Below, in pieces: positions 53,823-62,181 of a stretch of DNA of 64,000 bases. Numbering within the stretch: position 1 is the stretch's first letter; each line of letters begins with the position of its first letter. The position numbers and the translations under genes were made by a program. The DNA lies in NCBI GenBank assembly GCA_019075865.1, contig JAGXAN010000001.1, forward strand, positions 310,001-374,000, given 5' to 3'. Under the pieces are notes generated by a model that was given only the letters and a program-made list of their open reading frames with translations, searched no databases and had not been told where the DNA came from. The stretch comes from Hyphomicrobiales bacterium (GTDB lineage: Bacteria > Pseudomonadota > Alphaproteobacteria > Rhizobiales > Beijerinckiaceae).

Positions 53823-54617
53823 TCAGCCTGCCAGCATTTCCAGCACTTTTTGATGCAAGGCACGGTCGCCACAGGCGATGATATCGCCGCCCTTGGCCGG
53901 GCTTTCGCCCTGCCAGTTGGTGACGACGCCGCCCGCGCCCTCGATGATGGGCACCAGCGCCACAATGTCATAGGGCTTGAGATTGGTCTCGATGACAATA
54001 TCGACATGCCCGGTTGCGACCATGCAAAAAGCATAGCAATCGGCGCAATAGCGGGTGAGCCGCGCTTGCTTCTCCACGGATTGATAAAGGGTGTGTTTCC
54101 GGCCCTTGAAAAGTTGCGGCATCGTGGTCATCAGCGTGGCTTGCGCCAGCTCCTCACAGGCACGCGTCGCCAACTTGCGGGCTGGCCCGCCATCATGCAC
54201 CGCATAGGCGCTTTGGCCATCGCCGCGAAAGCGCTCGCGCGTGAATGGCTGGTTCATCACGCCGTAACTCGGCACGCCTTTATGCAGCAGGCCGATCAGC
54301 GTGCCCCACATCGGCACACCGGCGATAAACCCACGGGTGCCGTCAATCGGGTCCAGCACCCAGACATATTCCGCATCCGGCGCGTGACTGCCAAATTCTT
54401 CGCCAATGATCCCGTGCTGTGGAAAGGTGGTGCGTATCATGTGGCGCATCACGGTCTCGGCGGCGCGATCGGCTTCCGTCACCGGATCAAATTTTCGGGT
54501 GGCATGGCCGGCCGCCTTGTCTTCGACGCCAAGTCGCGTGCGAAAAAAGGGCAGAATGGTTTCACCCGATGCCTGGGCGAGGCGATCAACGAACCCTTCA
54601 AAATCAACAGCGGTCAT
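53823..54617 (-). CDS. hisN: Histidinol-phosphatase, inositol-monophosphatase family (HisN)
   Basis: 264 residues from ATG 54617; ATG 54632 is the alternative. Dephosphorylates histidinol phosphate (IMPase-type). Metal-binding motifs: GEEFG, DPIDGTRGFIAG and KPYDIVALVPIIEGAGG. FDPVTEADRAAE is the usual N-terminal Asp-containing stretch. Related families (SuhB, CysQ) are the alternatives. The tandem sRNA genes lie immediately upstream on the other strand, in a 640-base gap to the next gene. Confidence 0.88.
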   Translation of the reverse strand: MTAVDFEGFVDRLAQASGETILPFFRTRLGVEDKAAGHATRKFDPVTEADRAAETVMRHMIRTTFPQHGIIGEEFGSHAPDAEYVWVLDPIDGTRGFIAGVPMWGTLIGLLHKGVPSYGVMNQPFTRERFRGDGQSAYAVHDGGPARKLATRACEELAQATLMTTMPQLFKGRKHTLYQSVEKQARLTRYCADCYAFCMVATGHVDIVIETNLKPYDIVALVPIIEGAGGVVTNWQGESPAKGGDIIACGDRALHQKVLEMLAG

Positions 54618-54842
54618 CGGACTAACTTTCATCCAGCACAGAAGGCAAATCTCCCTGCCAGCCTCGTGCCATGCCGCACAAATCAACTCAAGCTTCTTCA
54701 AGAAATCGTCGAAAATAAATCGCCATCTGCGGCCTGCGCGGCAAATATCAGACAAATGCCTTTGGGTTCTCCCAATGAAATCAATAGTTTATATATGAAC
54801 TTCGTCCATTTTGTCGCAGGGCTGAAAAATAGGACAATAACG

Positions 54843-54872
54843 CTTGCTTTTTGTGCGTTGCGGTAGCATATT
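54843..54872 (+). promoter_or_regulatory. Promoter of sRNA copy 1
   Basis: A -35-like CTTGCT (54843-54848) and a -10-like CATATT (54867-54872) are 18 bases apart. The element is nearly identical (two substitutions in the spacer) to the one before copy 2. Confidence 0.6.
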
Positions 54873-54877
54873 ATTGC

Positions 54878-54967
54878 AGCGCGGCAACCTTGTTGTCGCC
54901 GATGCCCTCCTTGGGCGTTTCCTCCCTAGACTAGGGCCGCTGCAGCGATGTAGCGGCCTCTTTTTTT
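54878..54967 (+). ncRNA. Small RNA, tandem copy 1 (CCUCCC-type alphaproteobacterial sRNA)
   Basis: About 90 nt. It contains a 5' hairpin CGGCAAC-CUU-GUUGUCG, an unpaired region with two anti-Shine-Dalgarno-like motifs (CCUCCUUGGG and UUUCCUCCC followed by UAGACU), and the terminator GGCCGCU-loop-AGCGGCC with UC and seven U residues. A clear sigma-70-like promoter precedes it. There is no ORF with a ribosome site. Resembles the suhB-type/alpha-r sRNAs of Rhizobiales; family assignment needs a covariance search. Oriented away from hisN. Confidence 0.78.
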
Positions 54968-55135
54968 GTGCCGCTTTCCCACTTATTCCGTCGCAGCTTC
55001 TTTTCAACAACGCCACGTCTGAGGCAGTCTGGCTTGCAACGATCTGAAATCGTTTGCTTTTACAGCGCCGATATTTTCTGGCCCGCTTCCCGTGTGTTCA
55101 TTTTTCTTGAAAAATTCAAAAAACTGAAAACAGGT

Positions 55136-55165
55136 CTTGCTTTTTGTGCAGTGCGGTAGCATATT
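55136..55165 (+). promoter_or_regulatory. Promoter of sRNA copy 2
   Basis: CTTGCT (55136-55141) and CATATT (55160-55165) with the same 18-base spacer as copy 1. The 160 bases between copies show no other feature. Confidence 0.6.
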
Positions 55166-55170
55166 ATTGC

Positions 55171-55259
55171 AGTGCGGCAACCTTGTTGTCGCCGATGCCC
55201 TCCTTGGGCGTTTCCTCCCTAGACTAGGGCCGCTGCAGCAATGTAGCGGCCTCTTTTTT
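55171..55259 (+). ncRNA. Small RNA, tandem copy 2
   Basis: About 89 nt. Aligned with copy 1 from the -35 box through the U-run (124 positions), there are four substitutions: two in the promoter spacer, one at the RNA's 5' end and one in the terminator loop. Both stems and the whole CCUCCC region are identical. Its terminator U-run ends at 55259, over the stop codon (TAA, 55258-55260) of the minus-strand N-formylglutamate amidohydrolase gene, so the two transcripts overlap by a few bases tail to tail. Confidence 0.78.
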
Positions 55260-56205
55260 ATTCTGCGGCCCGCCGCCGGGGTGAGAAGCGATCATGCGCA
55301 AACTCGTGCATCCGCGCAGCAATCGTCGAGAGATCATGGCGCAAGGCGTCAAAGCCGACCGTCTTTTCAAAACTGCGCTGGTCCATGTAAAGTTCGCGGT
55401 TGATTTCGATTTGCACGGCGTGGGTTCTGGCATGCGGGCAGCCGTAATGTTCTGTGATGAAACCACCGGCATAGGGCTTGTTGCGCAGCACCTTGTAGCC
55501 CAACTGCCGCAATTCGTAATCCAGCGTCTGGGTCAGCGATTCGTCGCAACTGGCGCCGTAGCGGTCGCCAATCACGAAATCCGCCCGCATTGGTTCCTCG
55601 GGCAGTGTCGATAGGCTGGGCCCGGACGGCATGGAGTGGCAATCAATCAACAGCGCAAAACCAAATTTCGCGTGGGCCCGGGCCAACAACTGCTTCAGGG
55701 CATCGTGATAGGGCTTGTAATAGCGCACCACACGCATCAGGCCTTCTGCCACCGGAATGCGGTGCGCGTAAATCTCCTGGCCGTCCCCGACCACGCGGGC
55801 GATGGTGCCAAGCCCGCCGGCCACCCGCAAGGAACGGGTATTGGCGAAGGGCGGCAATTGGCCAACAAACATGCGCGGATCGAGTTCGTGCGGCTCCCGG
55901 TTGACATCGAGATAGGCGCGCGGGAATTGCGCCCGCAGCAGCGGCGCGCCGCAGTCGAGTGCCCCCGCAAACAGCGCGTCCACAAAGCAATCTTCCGAGC
56001 GCCGCAGTTCGGGTAGCGACAGCCGTGATGCATTGATGAATTCGATGGGATAGCATCGCCCCGAATGCGGCGAACTGAATATCAGGGCGCTGTCCAGGTG
56101 GGCCGGTTCGCGGATATCGAAACCGTCGCCCATATCGGCAAGGCGGATCAACTGCCCTGCGTCAACGCAGTCCCTTGCCGTTTCAGATTCAGAATTTTTC
56201 ACCAT
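55258..56205 (-). CDS. N-formylglutamate amidohydrolase family
   Basis: 315 residues. FGase fold: IFSSPHSGRCYPIEF near residue 40, DVNREPHELDPRMF, LLIDCHSMPS and QIEINRELYMD. Metal ligands are likely the His/Glu/Asp residues in these motifs. The family hydrolyses N-formylglutamate, a histidine degradation step, but hut neighbours are missing, so the substrate is uncertain. ATG 56205 (MVKNSESET). Confidence 0.86.
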   Translation of the reverse strand: MVKNSESETARDCVDAGQLIRLADMGDGFDIREPAHLDSALIFSSPHSGRCYPIEFINASRLSLPELRRSEDCFVDALFAGALDCGAPLLRAQFPRAYLDVNREPHELDPRMFVGQLPPFANTRSLRVAGGLGTIARVVGDGQEIYAHRIPVAEGLMRVVRYYKPYHDALKQLLARAHAKFGFALLIDCHSMPSGPSLSTLPEEPMRADFVIGDRYGASCDESLTQTLDYELRQLGYKVLRNKPYAGGFITEHYGCPHARTHAVQIEINRELYMDQRSFEKTVGFDALRHDLSTIAARMHEFAHDRFSPRRRAAE

Positions 56206-56289
56206 TCCGCTTCCGCCCTGCCACAACAGCTATATTGCAATCTGGCACTCAAAAGCGAGCTTGTCCATGCAATGCGAACGAGAAAAAAA

Positions 56290-56934
56290 TCAATTGCCGA
56301 GCATGGCCGCTTCCTTGGCGAGCGCGGTGATTTGCGCATAATCGCCCGCCGCCAGCGCCGCATTCGGCACCATCCAGGAACCCCCGACACAGACCACGTT
56401 TTTCAAGGCAAGGTAGGCGCGCGCCTTGGTCGCATCAATGCCGCCGGTCGGGCAAAACCGCAGGTCGGCCAAAGGCCCGGCCAGCGAGGACAATGCCTTG
56501 GCACCGCCAATGGCTTCAGCCGGAAAAAACTTCATTGCCATGAAGCCGTGCTCCATCAGATGCATGGCCTCGGTGGCGGTGGCAATGCCGGGCAGGAACG
56601 GAATCGGGGCATTGCAGGCGGCGACAATCAAACGCGGTGTGGTGCCGGGGCTGACCAGAAACGTTGCCCCCGCCTTGATCGAGGCATCGATATGGGCGGG
56701 CTCCAGCACAGTTCCCGCACCCACGATTGCGCCTGGCACTTCATCGGCAATCGCCTTGATGGCAGCCAGCGCCTTTTGGGTGCGCAGGGTAATTTCCAGC
56801 ACCGGCAACCCACCAGCCACCAGCGCCTTTGCCAGAAGAATGCCCTGTTTTGGATCCTCGATCGTTAACACGGGAATCACGCTGGCACTGTGCATCAGTG
56901 CAAGGGTCGCCTTTGTGTGCGGGTATTGGGCCAT
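56290..56934 (-). CDS. eda: 2-dehydro-3-deoxy-phosphogluconate (KDPG) aldolase
   Basis: 214 residues. Final step of the Entner-Doudoroff pathway, splitting KDPG into pyruvate and glyceraldehyde-3-phosphate. Active-site Glu in LEITLRTQ, Schiff-base Lys in AMKFFPAEAIGG, and phosphate motif RFCPTGGID. ATG 56934 follows AGGAG. No edd next to it; MurU-like gene lies 32 bases upstream on the same strand. Confidence 0.92.
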   Translation of the reverse strand: MAQYPHTKATLALMHSASVIPVLTIEDPKQGILLAKALVAGGLPVLEITLRTQKALAAIKAIADEVPGAIVGAGTVLEPAHIDASIKAGATFLVSPGTTPRLIVAACNAPIPFLPGIATATEAMHLMEHGFMAMKFFPAEAIGGAKALSSLAGPLADLRFCPTGGIDATKARAYLALKNVVCVGGSWMVPNAALAAGDYAQITALAKEAAMLGN

Positions 56935-56966
56935 GCGAGAAACTCCTGTTTGAAAGGTCGGCATTA

Positions 56967-57695
56967 TTACAAGATGGAGCGCACCAGCGCGCGCTCAGCG
57001 TCCACAACCGCTTCTGGCGTGCCCACATGCAACCACAAGCCGTCCAGCCGCAGGCCAAATAGCCGATTTTTCTCAGCGGCGGCAAATAATATCGGCGCGA
57101 GCTTGAATACGTCCGCCGGTTCGTCCTGAAAGGCTTGTGGTTTGACGATGCCAACGCCCGAATAGACGAAGGGTGCCACCTGTCGTTCGGCCCGCCGGTG
57201 CAGGCGGCCTTCCGTATCGAGGGTAAAATCGCCGGGCCAATCGACCCCCACCGAATGGGTCGTGCTCGCCACCAGCAGCAGCGCGTCCATGCGCTCGGGG
57301 TCCCAAAGCGCCGCCAGCCGCTGAATGTTGGAGCGTGGCCCTTCAAGCCAGAACGCATCCGTGTTGCAGATGAAGAACGGCTCAGGCAGCAAAAGGTCGA
57401 GCACCTTTTTGATGCCACCCCCTTGGTCCAGCAATTGCGCGCGCTCGTCCGAAATGACGATTTCCATGCCATGGTAACCAGCAAAGTGGCTTTCGATCTG
57501 GTCAGCAAGGTAATGCACGTTGACGATGGCGCGGGCCACCCCGGCTTTCTCGAATTGCTCCAGAATATGGTCGATCAGCGCTTTGCCGCCAACCTTGATG
57601 AGCGGCTTGGGCACCGTTAGCGTCAGCGGTCGCATGCGGGTGCCAAGCCCGGCAGCAAAAACCATTACATTCCTGGGCATTTGGGAAAGAATCAC
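56967..57695 (-). CDS. murU: MurU-like N-acetylmuramate-1-phosphate nucleotidyltransferase
   Basis: 242 residues. Nucleotidyltransferase signature VFAAGLGTRMRPLTLTVPKPLI and ICNTDAFW (catalytic Asp). By analogy with Pseudomonas, MurU makes UDP-MurNAc from MurNAc-1-phosphate, with AmgK as partner kinase in peptidoglycan recycling. Here the AmgK-like kinase is the C-terminal half of the next gene upstream. GTG 57695 overlaps that gene's stop (GTGA); ATG 57680 is the alternative start. Confidence 0.86.
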   Translation of the reverse strand: MILSQMPRNVMVFAAGLGTRMRPLTLTVPKPLIKVGGKALIDHILEQFEKAGVARAIVNVHYLADQIESHFAGYHGMEIVISDERAQLLDQGGGIKKVLDLLLPEPFFICNTDAFWLEGPRSNIQRLAALWDPERMDALLLVASTTHSVGVDWPGDFTLDTEGRLHRRAERQVAPFVYSGVGIVKPQAFQDEPADVFKLAPILFAAAEKNRLFGLRLDGLWLHVGTPEAVVDAERALVRSIL

Positions 57696-59260
57696 GATTG
57701 GCTTTCAAACAGATGAGGCAGGTGCGTCTCATACCAAGCGCGCACTTCTGACAATACCGGATGGGCCAGATCTTTGACAAGATAACGAATGATGCGTGGA
57801 ATATGCGCCAGATATTGCGGTTTGTGGTCGCGTTTGTCGAGCCGGGCGAAAATCCCGAGAATCTTGGTATTGCGTTGGGCACCCAGCAGCGCATAGGCCC
57901 GCGCAAATCCCAGCATGTCGAATTCATGGCCCCCCTGCCGCAGCCGCGCATATTGGGTGAGAAGGCGGATTTCGTCAGCATCCGAGACATCAATGCGCGA
58001 ATCCTGCAACAGCGATGCAACGTCATAAGCGGGGTGGCCCAATACGCAGTCCTGAAAATCTATCAGGCCGACGCGGGCCAGTTCCTGACGCTCTTTCAGC
58101 CAGATCAGGTTGGGCGAGTGAAAATCGCGCAGCGTCCAGGTTGTCGGCATGGTCGACAATTCATTCAGGGCTTTTCGCCAAAGATTTGAAAAGGTTGAAC
58201 GGGCCGAAGCCGGCAGGAGGATCTTGCAGATATGCGGGGCATACCAGTCCAGTATCAGGTCCAGTTCAATGAGCATCGCCTGAAAATCATAGGGCGGGAT
58301 GCTATAGTTCGAGCCATCCGGGAGTGGCAATTCGGTGGGCAAATTGGAATTATGCAAGTGCGCGAGCACTTTAACCGCCTCGGCATAGCGCTCGATTATC
58401 GGGCCGTTGGCATCGGCCACCGGCTCGCTGCCAAAATCCTCAAGCACGGCCACCCCGGCTGCCATATCCATGCTGTACATGACCGGTGCGGACAGGCTGA
58501 GCCCGCGCAATCCGGTATCCATGGCGGCGAAGGCGCGGATGTCCTGCGCGAGGCGCGCGATTTCGCCATAGGATTTGCCAAAGCGGATGATCGGCCCGTG
58601 CGCGCGCGGCGGCATCAGCATCAGCACGGCCTGGCGTCCATCCGGGCCTTTCAGGCGTTCGTAAAGTCGCGAGGAGGCATCGCCCTGCATGAATTCACGC
58701 CGTGCATTGGCAAAGCCGCTGGCAACAATGGCATTGTCTTTGGCGCGCTCGGTCTGCAGACGGCTGACAAAGCGGCCATGACCGCGCAGGATCAACTGGC
58801 GAAATTCGGGTCCCCGTTCCACGTCCATGTAAAAGTTGATGTCCAACCGGTCGGCGCTGATATGCTCACCGGCCCGGTCCGCCCATTCGACCAGCACAAG
58901 TGCATTCTCGGCGGCTTCGTCCCAACCGATTTCGGCGAGTTCATCGGGGGATTTGATGCGGTAGAGATCGGCGTGAACAATTGGAAAATGCCGACCCTGA
59001 TAGGTCTGCATCAGCGTGAATGTCGGGCTCGGCACTTCCAGCGCAAGATCATCGCACAATTCGCGCAGCAGGGCGCGGGCAAAGGTGGTTTTGCCGGAGC
59101 CCAGATCGCCCGAAAGCGTGACGAGATCATCGGCTTTCAGCCATTCGGCGACTTGCATGGCAAAGGCCTCGACCTTGGCCTGATTGTCGAACTCAAGAAA
59201 CCAGCTATCGGGCGCGCTGGGTTGGGTTTGCCCGCCAACGCTGGCGAAAGGTGCTTTCAT
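57692..59260 (-). CDS. Fusion of TsaE (tRNA t6A ATPase) and AmgK-like sugar kinase
   Basis: 522 residues from ATG 59260 (59269 also possible). Residues about 20-155 are TsaE: Walker A SGDLGSGKTTFARALL and VHADLYRI with VLVEWADR. TsaE acts with TsaB and TsaD in t6A37 tRNA modification. Residues about 180-520 are an aminoglycoside-phosphotransferase-fold kinase: VLEDFGSEP, the catalytic loop TWTLRDFHSPNLIWL and metal site VGLIDFQDCVLGHPAYDVA, similar to AmgK, which phosphorylates MurNAc/GlcNAc anomers. Fusions like this are known in alphaproteobacteria. It follows divL after 31 bases and overlaps the murU-like gene. Confidence 0.9.
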   Translation of the reverse strand: MKAPFASVGGQTQPSAPDSWFLEFDNQAKVEAFAMQVAEWLKADDLVTLSGDLGSGKTTFARALLRELCDDLALEVPSPTFTLMQTYQGRHFPIVHADLYRIKSPDELAEIGWDEAAENALVLVEWADRAGEHISADRLDINFYMDVERGPEFRQLILRGHGRFVSRLQTERAKDNAIVASGFANARREFMQGDASSRLYERLKGPDGRQAVLMLMPPRAHGPIIRFGKSYGEIARLAQDIRAFAAMDTGLRGLSLSAPVMYSMDMAAGVAVLEDFGSEPVADANGPIIERYAEAVKVLAHLHNSNLPTELPLPDGSNYSIPPYDFQAMLIELDLILDWYAPHICKILLPASARSTFSNLWRKALNELSTMPTTWTLRDFHSPNLIWLKERQELARVGLIDFQDCVLGHPAYDVASLLQDSRIDVSDADEIRLLTQYARLRQGGHEFDMLGFARAYALLGAQRNTKILGIFARLDKRDHKPQYLAHIPRIIRYLVKDLAHPVLSEVRAWYETHLPHLFESQS

Positions 59261-59291
59261 TCTGGTCATTTCCTCACATTTGGCCGGCGCC

Positions 59292-61880
59292 TCAGGGAGC
59301 CTTTCGCGCCGCCGGTGCTTCCAGTTTGCCACGCGCAGCGACGGCTGGCAAAGACGCGCCATTTTGGGGCAATGTATCGGGCCGCACTACCTTGGCCGCC
59401 CGTGCCTCAATGGGCAGGATGCAGGTAACGACCGTACCCTCATTCACCACCGATTCGACGCTCACGCGCCCGCCGTGCAATTCGACAAACGCCCGCACGA
59501 TCGACAGGCCCAGCCCCACACCACGGTGACTGGTAATACCCTTGTCGGTGTGAAAGCGGTCAAACACTTTGTCCAGCATTTCGGGGGCTATGCCAACGCC
59601 CTGATCGGAAACCTTGAACACGATTTCCTCACCACGCTTGAGCGCCGCCATGCTGATCGTCTGGCCCGGCTGTGAAAAGCCAATGGCATTGGAGACGAGG
59701 TTGAACAGGATTTGCCGCAGGCGCTTGCCGTCCGCCACCATATGACCGACATCGTCCATCGCCACCACATTCAGCGCGATGTTGGAATGGGTGAGCCACT
59801 CGCGCACCCCCATCGCCACCGAATCCATCACAGCGCGAATATCAATGTCTTCCAGCGAAAGTTCGACCCGGTCCATGTCAATGGTCGCCAGATCCAGAAT
59901 GTCATTGATGATGGCGAGCAGTGTGGCCGAAGATTTCATCACATAGCCGACATATTCGCTTTGCTTGGCGTTGAGGGCACCCACGGCGCCGTCACTGAGC
60001 AATTGCGTGAAGCCGATGATATTGGTGAGCGGAGAACGCAGTTCGTAGGAAACGTGGTGCACAAAATCGTTGCGTAGCCGCTGCGCATCGACCAGCGCCT
60101 GATTGCGCTCCATCAGCGCCCGCTCAAAATTGGTCGCCGCCGTCACATCGGAAAAGATCAGCAGCGTCGCCCCGTCGGACAAGGGTGCGGCTGACAGGTC
60201 GAGGATGGAGTCATCCCGGCGCTCCAGCCTTATTTTGGTGACATCGCGCGCGTCATGCAGGCCCGAGACCAGCGAACGTATGCTGGCCCATACCGCCGGA
60301 TTGGGCAAGAGCTTGCCGCATATCTTGGCGATTTGGTCGATATGCAGGTTTTCCAGTTTCGCCGCGTCAATGCCCTCATCCTCAATTTGCCAGATACGCA
60401 CAAACGCGGGATTGAACAGCTTCAGCCGGCCATCGGCACCAAATACCGCCACACCTTCGTGCAAGGTGTCGAGTGTCTCGCCCTGCGCGCGGATCAGGCC
60501 ATTGTAGCGGGTTTCCAACTCGAACCGCTCGGTGACATTGTCAAACAGATAAGTAACCCCGCCTTGCGGGTTGGGCGAAATCACGGTGCGCAGCGTGCGC
60601 CCATCGGGTAGATGCCAAACCTGCCCGGTGCTCTCCACGGCCTGATAATGCGCCAGCAGTGATTGTTTCCAGCTGCGGAAATCGGCTTGCTCGGGCAAGC
60701 GGTGCGCGGCGCGCAAATGGTCAAGAATTTCGGTATCGAGCGGGTTCTGTTCCAGAAACGCCGGCTCCAGCGACCATAATTGCCGATAGGCCGAATTGTG
60801 GAACAGCAATCGCCGCTTGCGGTCGAATATCGCGACGGCTGTGCTCAATTGGTCGAGCGTGCGCTCATGCGCCTGCATTTGTCGCTCCAGATCGGAGCGC
60901 ATTTCCATGATTTCGGACAAATCGCGTGCCATGGCCGTCGAGCCAAGTGCCGAGGGCACGTCGATGACTTCGAGCAGGTGTCGCTCGCCTTTGACCACCG
61001 CCGGCAAGCGCGCGCGCCAGATCTCCTGATTTTTGCAGGCTTGCCGGGCTTGATCGCGCGCCGGTTGGTCCAGCAATTCGGTGCTGCCTTCAATGGCGAC
61101 CTGCACATCCTTGGCTTCCACCGCCTGCGCGTAGGCGGGGTTGGCCCAGGTCAATCGACCCTCCACATCGCGCATCCAAACCGGATCGGGCACGGCGTCG
61201 AGCAAAGCCCGCATGCCGTCAATTTCCATCAGAGCCTTGCCGTGGCGCTCGCCGAGCCGGGTCAATTCCAGCCGATCCCCTGAAACGTCGCGAATGCGCA
61301 TGACGGCACGGCCACCGACCGCCCGCCCTTCAATTTCCAGACAGCGTTGGTGAATGGAGGTGATGGGCATGCGGAAGGTCTCGCCGCGCTGGCGCAACCG
61401 GTCAACGCTTTGCTCCACCTGCTTGGCAATATCGGGCGCGAGCCAGGTGCCAAATCCCAACACGCGGCGCGGTGTCAGCGCATCCGTCACCAGCGTCAAA
61501 TCACCTTCAATATCCGGCTCGCTCTGCGCCCCGTTCCACGTCACGCAAATCTGCCGCTCGGCGGCCAGAAAAAGCTGGGCGCGATCCAGCCGCGCCCGGG
61601 CGTCGACAAGGTCATCCGACAATTGCGCTTCCCGCTTGAGCCAGCGCTGACGTCCGGTCAGATGCAAAAGCGCCGTCACAGCGGTGATGATGATGAGTGC
61701 GGCAAAAGCTGAAATGCCTGCTGCGCCCGAATTGTCCGGCATTTCAGGAAAGGTCGGTGCGGCAAGGGCAAACTCGCCCGGCATCAGGGATAAAGCGATA
61801 ACTGGAAAAGCTGTCGCGGGCCCAAAAGTCCCGCACCATTCAAGGCCGCCGCTAATAGTCTGGCGCCATTTGGGGTTCAT
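59292..61880 (-). CDS. divL: DivL, PAS-domain pseudo-kinase-type cell-fate regulator (Tyr in place of His)
   Basis: 862 residues. One transmembrane helix (about 56-74), a coiled segment, several PAS-like domains (about 222-320, 340-450 and 465-575, with LLDAVPDPVWMRDVEGRL and LDTLHEGVAVFGADGRL), then a HisKA-like helix and HATPase. The H box reads HHVSYELRSPLTNI: Tyr612 stands where kinases have the phospho-His, the hallmark of Caulobacter DivL. N box NLVSNAIGFSQ, G1 DQGVGIAPE and G2 GVGLGLSIV remain, so ATP binding is probably kept. It interacts with DivK and CckA in the known system. Upstream of the tsaE fusion; the same neighbourhood occurs in other alphaproteobacteria. ATG 61880 has TGGAGAG upstream. 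Confidence 0.88.
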   Translation of the reverse strand: MNPKWRQTISGGLEWCGTFGPATAFPVIALSLMPGEFALAAPTFPEMPDNSGAAGISAFAALIIITAVTALLHLTGRQRWLKREAQLSDDLVDARARLDRAQLFLAAERQICVTWNGAQSEPDIEGDLTLVTDALTPRRVLGFGTWLAPDIAKQVEQSVDRLRQRGETFRMPITSIHQRCLEIEGRAVGGRAVMRIRDVSGDRLELTRLGERHGKALMEIDGMRALLDAVPDPVWMRDVEGRLTWANPAYAQAVEAKDVQVAIEGSTELLDQPARDQARQACKNQEIWRARLPAVVKGERHLLEVIDVPSALGSTAMARDLSEIMEMRSDLERQMQAHERTLDQLSTAVAIFDRKRRLLFHNSAYRQLWSLEPAFLEQNPLDTEILDHLRAAHRLPEQADFRSWKQSLLAHYQAVESTGQVWHLPDGRTLRTVISPNPQGGVTYLFDNVTERFELETRYNGLIRAQGETLDTLHEGVAVFGADGRLKLFNPAFVRIWQIEDEGIDAAKLENLHIDQIAKICGKLLPNPAVWASIRSLVSGLHDARDVTKIRLERRDDSILDLSAAPLSDGATLLIFSDVTAATNFERALMERNQALVDAQRLRNDFVHHVSYELRSPLTNIIGFTQLLSDGAVGALNAKQSEYVGYVMKSSATLLAIINDILDLATIDMDRVELSLEDIDIRAVMDSVAMGVREWLTHSNIALNVVAMDDVGHMVADGKRLRQILFNLVSNAIGFSQPGQTISMAALKRGEEIVFKVSDQGVGIAPEMLDKVFDRFHTDKGITSHRGVGLGLSIVRAFVELHGGRVSVESVVNEGTVVTCILPIEARAAKVVRPDTLPQNGASLPAVAARGKLEAPAARKAP

Positions 61881-62181
61881 TAGCTTGCTCTCCAGCTTGC
61901 ATGGAATCAATAATAACGCCGATGGCCCAGAAAGGACCCGACGCATAGACCAACGCATTACAAAGGATCAGCGAAGTTTGCCGCATCAACTGATTCGCCT
62001 AACATGCCTCATGCGGACTCGTCGCGGAAGCCTTGCTGTGCATAAAATTGCCGCTTTTTGACAAAAAAAGCACTTGTCGCGGCCCTGACAATCTGCCTCT
62101 GGCTTTTATTCGCCTCAATTGCTATCGCAAGGGCCCGGATAGTCCGTAACCTCATCTCCCGTTTGCCTAGAGGATGTTCCA
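61881..62181. other. Divergent promoter region between divL and pfp
   Basis: 301 bases without a credible gene. A TTGACA lies at 62058-62063, but no matching -10 at proper spacing follows it. I see no inverted repeat or riboswitch core that I can support. Confidence 0.5.
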
